Source: Crocodylus rhombifer (lineage: Eukaryota > Chordata > Crocodylia > Crocodylidae). From it: a DNA stretch of 64,000 nucleotides. The stretch spans positions 613,623-677,622 of the forward strand of contig JAVSML010000978.1 of NCBI GenBank assembly GCA_038503035.1, in the 5' to 3' direction. Positions 59,590-64,000 of this stretch are shown in pieces. Position 1 is the first letter of the stretch, and the number at the start of each line of letters is the position of its first letter. The notes under the pieces were generated by a model. That model did no database searches and was not told the origin of the DNA. It was given only the letters and a program-made list of their open reading frames with translations. A program made the translations under genes and the position numbers.

Positions 59590-59784
59590 GGCTAGGGACA
59601 GACATTCAAAAAGCCTGAGCCTGAACTGATTCAATCTTTGCAGGTTAGTCTATACTACATTCAACCAGATTGATCTCAAACCAGTTTCAGCCAGTTTTAT
59701 GTGCTCTGAACATCTGTTCTGTTACAGGTTTGAACCAGTTTCTGATCACTTAAACTGGTTCACGTGTAATGTCTGTCCCTAGCC
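59590..59784. mobile_element. PIF/Harbinger-like MITE, 195 bp
   Basis: Perfect 17-bp terminal inverted repeats GGCTAGGGACAGACATT / AATGTCTGTCCCTAGCC, flanked by TTA on both sides (59587-59589, 59785-59787), the 3-bp target duplication typical of Harbinger elements. The interior has mirrored AACCAGTTT/AAACTGGTT words. A deletion derivative of the type of element at 27072-28188. Confidence 0.85.
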
Positions 59785-60379
59785 TTAGAGACTCAGCCAA
59801 CTGATAGGTTTCTACAAACCTGCCATTGCTGGTGTTGACAAGAGTGGCCATAAAAGTCCCAGCTACTGCTCACTTTCCAGCACCCAGGGTACATATCAAG
59901 GATTCTCAGGGTAAAAAGAGAGGTTAGCTTTATCCTGGGTCTGACTGTCCCCAGGCTTTGACTGGCATCAAAACAGGCCCAAGACAATTCTCTTTGCACA
60001 TAGATTGAATGGCAGTTAACTCAAATTTGCCATGAGTGTCCCAGAAATGAAAACCTTTGTTTTGAAATGAAAATGTCATAATTTAACAAGAGAGAACCAA
60101 AATCTACCACCTGGAAAGTTGAAAGCTGAACCTTGCTCTTGCCTTTTGTTTGAGCTAAATTTTGCATTTTCACAGAGCTCCGAGGCACCTCAACACAAGA
60201 GACGTTCCTTGCCCAGGAGGACGTGCCATCTCCCCGTTCCCCTGTGAAATCTGAATCATCATAACCAGAAGGAAACTTATTTTTACATCCTGCTTGCCAC
60301 CAGACAGTTTTGAGGTAAAATGAAATGAATTCAAGTGAAATATGAATTTTAATTTTCACCTGCAAGAAATTTTACAATC

Positions 60380-60540
60380 CTTACATTCTCTAATGCCTGA
60401 AGAGCGGTGAGTGTGCCTGAAAGCTTACAAATAAAGAACTTTTTTTGCAGATATCTAGTTGGTCGAATAAAAGATATAACCTCAGCTACGAGTTCTGATT
60501 CCAGAAAAAACTGTTATCTTGGATACTTCACAGGGACTTA
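60380..60540 (+). repeat. Sauropsid interspersed repeat 3' end (AATAAAAGATAT motif)
   Basis: CTGAAGAGCGGTGAGTGTGC, CTGAAAGCTTACAAATAAAG and AGTTGGTCGAATAAAAGATA followed by TAACCTCAGC match a consensus I recognise from many reptile loci (AGTTGGTCCAATAAAAGATA with TTACCTC). The element class is not certain. Confidence 0.5.
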
Positions 60541-61289
60541 AAGTGGGACAATGGGCTTGTACATCTGTAGGATCCCAGGATAAAATGCTTTTCCTGAAAG
60601 AAGTCTAACTTCAGCTTTTTACCCTCAGTAATCCTAGTGAGATGATTTTGGGAATGCAGTTCTTCAAACCATAACAGACATGCTTAGGTGGGGATGCATC
60701 ACCCAACGATGTATAATAAATTGAATCTAAACATAATAATTTGAATTAGTCCACCTAAGTGAAGGACCAATCTGATTGGAGACTCAGGTTGTGATTTTCA
60801 AACCTTATGGGGGGCTCTCATCTCTTATGAGGGGCTCCCCCTCTCCTCCTGAGCTCACCCTTAATTCACACCCTGGTTATACCATAGCAGCTGAATATAC
60901 TGCTTCATCTTTACCAGCAGCATCTGAAACAGACTGCCAGAGTTATCTGCATTTTTGTTAGAGCCTTTTTTTTTTCAAAAAAAGGAAAGAAATATGAACT
61001 GGACTTCCTCAAGTTCAGTTGTCACTTGATTTATTTCTTCCCAGTGATTCTTTCCTTTTTCTCAGAAGTGAAAGCACTGAGGGTAAGAAAACGTTTATTT
61101 CTCAACAGAAGCTATATTTAGAGTTTGCTGCAGTTACAGAAATTAAATAGAAGCCCTGATTTGCAAATGTTTTTTTTATCAGGTTACCATCATGCCTCTG
61201 GATATGTGCTTAATTGGATGAAAGACCTAATAAATGTCCAGTATTATTATTTTATCATTGAAGGTAAAAGATGCAATAACAGCTAAGTA

Positions 61290-61900
61290 TTATAGAAGTA
61301 TTATAGAAATTGTAGAGAAATAGGGCTAGAAGAGATCTCTGTAGGCCATCTAGTTCAGCTTCCTGCCTGAGACAGGATCATCCCTATCCAAATCATTCTA
61401 TACAAATCCATAATTTAACCTCTTAGTAAAACTACTGTCAACCCTGACACAACACCAGACATTACACTCCAACCTGCCACACACAAAGCAGGGGGACCAT
61501 GGCAGCCAATGTCCTGTTTCTGTAAAAGGTTGTTAATATATGTTCAAGAGATGCCAGGTAGAAGGCAATGTCCCAACAACAGAGACAGGCAAAAACTCCC
61601 ACAGTCCATACCCATCTGACCATGGGGTAAAATTCCTTCCTTACCCCAAATATAGTGATCAGTCTGACCCTGAGCAGAGAAGCAAGAACCTCTAGCCAGG
61701 AACCTCCAATTTTAAGTCCCAGCAGGAGAACTGGCACACCCCAGTCAAAGTCCCCAGCCTTGGCTGCAGCCAACACCCAAAGCCTCTGAGGAAGGCTTAA
61801 AAAAACACAACCCCAATACATGCGGGGGGGGGAACCCTGACACCTGTAGGAAAAAAAACTCTGTAGCAGAAAATAGACCCTGACACAAATACAGTATTAT
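61290..61900 (-). mobile_element. CR1 LINE 3' fragment
   Basis: The + strand starts with a TATAGAAATTGTAGAGAAAT-like tail, then GGGCTAGAAGAGATCTCTGT, CATCTAGTTCAGCTTCCTGC, CTGAGACAGGATCATCCCTA, the complement of a CR1 3' end. Further along, GGGGTAAAATTCCTTCCTTA and GTGATCAGTCTGACCCTGAG are blocks found in turtle and crocodile CR1-associated repeats. Confidence 0.7.
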
Positions 61901-61961
61901 TATATCATTATGGTTCACTAGGTCAGAAGGGTCCAGCATAGACAGGGTTCAGTCAGTCAGT

Positions 61962-62090
61962 CAGTGATGGCCCAGGGGTAAAGGCATTCACTTTATACTT
62001 GAAAGACATAGGTTTCAGTCCTTATTCTGCTACTAAAATCCTGTGTGACCCTGAGCAAGTCTCTAACTCTTGCTCTCTGTGGGGCCCATG
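61962..62090 (+). mobile_element. MIR-type tRNA-derived SINE
   Basis: A-box-like TGGCCCAGGGG and B-box-like GGTTTCAGTCC stand about 45 bp apart, followed by CTGTGTGACCCTGAGCAAGT and CTCTAACTCTTGCTCTCTGTG, the MIR core. The order and spacing match the first half of an ancient MIR element; the 3' half is not recognisable. Confidence 0.65.
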
Positions 62091-63874
62091 GAGGTGTGCT
62101 TGTCATGGGCTCTACCTGAGTACTTATATTTTGCAATTCTTCTAAAAACATCAGCATCATGCTGGTCCAATGGATATGGCATGAATGAATGACAAAATAT
62201 GACTAAAATAAAATAATAAAAATATTCTCAGTCAACTAAAAAGAACAGTTTTCACAGCAGTGTTTAAACCACACAATAGCAACTCCATGCTGTACAGAGG
62301 AGTTTGGTGCCTACACAACAGAAGTACATCTAAACCTTCTGCTTTACTCCCAGAGCTAGAAACAGCCATTAAATAACAATGAGCTGGAAGAGCATTCTGG
62401 GTATTGGCATGCAACTGAGCATACCAAGATCCCAACTTTGCTTAAAAATTCCCATGTCTGGAAAAAGTAGACATTTATCAAACAATTTGGCCTCAGGCAA
62501 CCTTAACAGATGTGTCATTTTTTTGTTTTGTTTTGATTCTTGCTGCAATTCAGGTCACAGTTAAAAATTAAGAAACAGTTGCTGTGTTTATCATGGAATC
62601 TGATGTGTACACTACATGAGAATGGGGCATAATTAACAGCCCCTGCTAGAAAGATGGGCATTAATTGCTAATAAACTACTGCATGTTTGATATTACTTTA
62701 AGGGCAAGCAGTTGATTTCTAATAAATATGGTTTCTTCCTATTACTGCTACTTATTGTTCATTTCTTAATTTGAATATGTTAGAAAACATTTTATTAATA
62801 GTCCTGTTTTTATTGGAACAAAAATATCTACCAGAAAAATGTGGTGATGGATAATATTTTAAAACAGAAAGAAGAGGGGATATAGGAAAGAAATGACAGC
62901 TGGCTTGTTTCACAAGAGTTCCATGGTCCTCATCAACTGGATTTTCCTCTAGTTGTGAGATGGGTGAGACAATCTGGATTTCTTAGTGGTTGTCCCACAT
63001 CCCAAAGCCATGTTTATCCTGTTTCCTTCCTGTGTACCAAGAACTCCAAACTGTGGAAGAGCAATATCAGCATTTACGTGAGTCAGTCACAGAATCCCAG
63101 GTACAGGAGACAGTTGTCCAATTACATCCAGGGAGCAGAAAGGGATATGCAGAATATGCATAGGAAAATCTCAGTCTAAAGCTCCTTTTGCACACTGTTT
63201 CCATTTTATTAGGAGCTGAAGTTGTGGTCCTAACAACATGCAGGACTTTGCTATAAGAATGTAGAAAAATATTGGCTGCTGTACTCACACCATTGCAGAA
63301 ACCCACAGCTGAACATAAGAAGGACCAGGATGTAATAGTGTCTGACCCTTGGAACCAAGGGCCGTTATTCTTTTTTCTGTGTTTTGCAACAGCTGAGAAT
63401 ATATGCATCAACTTTACCAAAAGGAGTGATGACAGGCTTTAGGAGGTTTAGTTTCCTTTACAGGAGGACAGAGAAGCTTAAAAGAGTTGTGACCTTACTG
63501 CCTATTGTTCCTATACTGCCAAAGAATCAATCAGTGTACAGATGTACAGTGCTAAAAACCAGATTTTCCATTGCATGTGGGCGCAGTAAAATGCAATACA
63601 AATAATGCTATATATCCTTATTCATATTAATCATGGGGGTTAGTGGGGGTCACTGTAATGTGAAGGTTTCTCAGAACAGATGTGTTTTTCAGAAACCTCT
63701 TGAGGGATTATTCCTGCCATGTTAATGGGAAGACTGTTCAAGTTATATTGTAATAAGAGGGTGATAATGAAGAAATTACAAATTCAGGAATGGGTGAAAG
63801 AATAAAAAGAATCTGTCAGGACAGCGATTTGGGAGGACTGGAGTATGATAAAATAATAACTGATAATAATATTA

Positions 63875-63975
63875 CCTTATATAGAGCTTCTCATCAGCAC
63901 CTCTCAAAGCACTGTACAGGTGAGGTTGGTATCATTCCCATTTTACATTTAAGGGAACAGAGACACAAGGATTGC
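63875..63975 (-). mobile_element. MIR-like SINE 3' part
   Basis: TATAGAGCTTCTCATCAGCA, CAAAGCACTGTACAGGTGAG and ATCATTCCCATTTTACATTT followed by GGGAACAGAGACACAAG match the complement of the MIR tail (TGTAAAATGGG, GCGCTT). Confidence 0.55.
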
Positions 63976-64000
63976 ATCTACATGTGATGCTATGTCACCA

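Larger units (their letters stand above)
45109..64000. other. Intergenic DNA upstream of NPR3
   Basis: No exon of a known gene is recognisable; in other amniotes SUB1 is the neighbour on this side but nothing resembling it is seen. 45110-47060 and 47320-50200 look like plain AT-leaning DNA, and 57040-58370 likewise. The rest is largely transposons, listed separately. Confidence 0.75.

Noticed and set aside
1..64000. CRISPR arrays, bacterial operons, riboswitches, tRNA/rRNA genes
   Set aside because: No regular spaced repeats, no prokaryotic gene layout, and no cloverleaf apart from the SINE-derived A/B boxes near 61965.

Overview
This is vertebrate nuclear DNA, almost certainly from a sauropsid and most likely a crocodilian. 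Reasons: one multi-exon gene with vertebrate splice sites and very long introns, several CR1-clade LINEs (one ending in TCTATGAAATCTATG-like repeats), many non-autonomous hAT and PIF/Harbinger-like DNA transposons, and old L2/MIR-type repeats. The species call is an inference from repeat style, not a proof.

The only cellular gene I can support is NPR3 (natriuretic peptide receptor C, the clearance receptor), on the minus strand. Four coding exons can be placed to the base: exon 1 (43681-44392), exon 2 (39158-39280), exon 3 (31809-31975) and exon 4 (1635-1770). They join in phase (1, 1, 0, then 1 going out of the window) to give residues 1-379 plus the first base of codon 380, i.e. the signal peptide and most of the ligand-binding ectodomain. 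The rest of the ectodomain, the membrane span and the short tail must lie to the left of base 1. Exon 1 sits in a CpG island (about 43600-44720) with a TATA-like box at 44501-44507 and tandem GC boxes at 44571-44591.

Layout: 1-1634 is the start of intron 4; 1771-31808 is a 30-kb intron 3 rich in transposons; 31976-39157 is intron 2; 39281-43680 is intron 1; 44400-64000 is upstream intergenic DNA with no recognisable exon. Well-bounded transposons include a hAT inserted inside another hAT (12554-13920, both with 8-bp target duplications), a 990-bp relative of the inner element (56043-57032), a short hAT 275 bp from the exon 1 splice donor (43118-43405), a 195-bp Harbinger-like MITE (59590-59784) with a 1.1-kb longer relative (27072-28188), a CR1 with most of its reverse transcriptase still readable (9885-12278), further CR1 pieces (34256-35275, 38290-38905, 44829-45108, 58375-58580, 61290-61900), and a decayed L2-like LINE (51430-53640, minus) interrupted by a hAT.

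I found no prokaryotic-type system, CRISPR array, RNA gene cluster or unknown protein family. The most useful leads are lineage-specific changes in the NPR3 ectodomain (a gained glycosylation sequon, a lost one, an extra cysteine) and the precisely bounded non-autonomous DNA transposon families.
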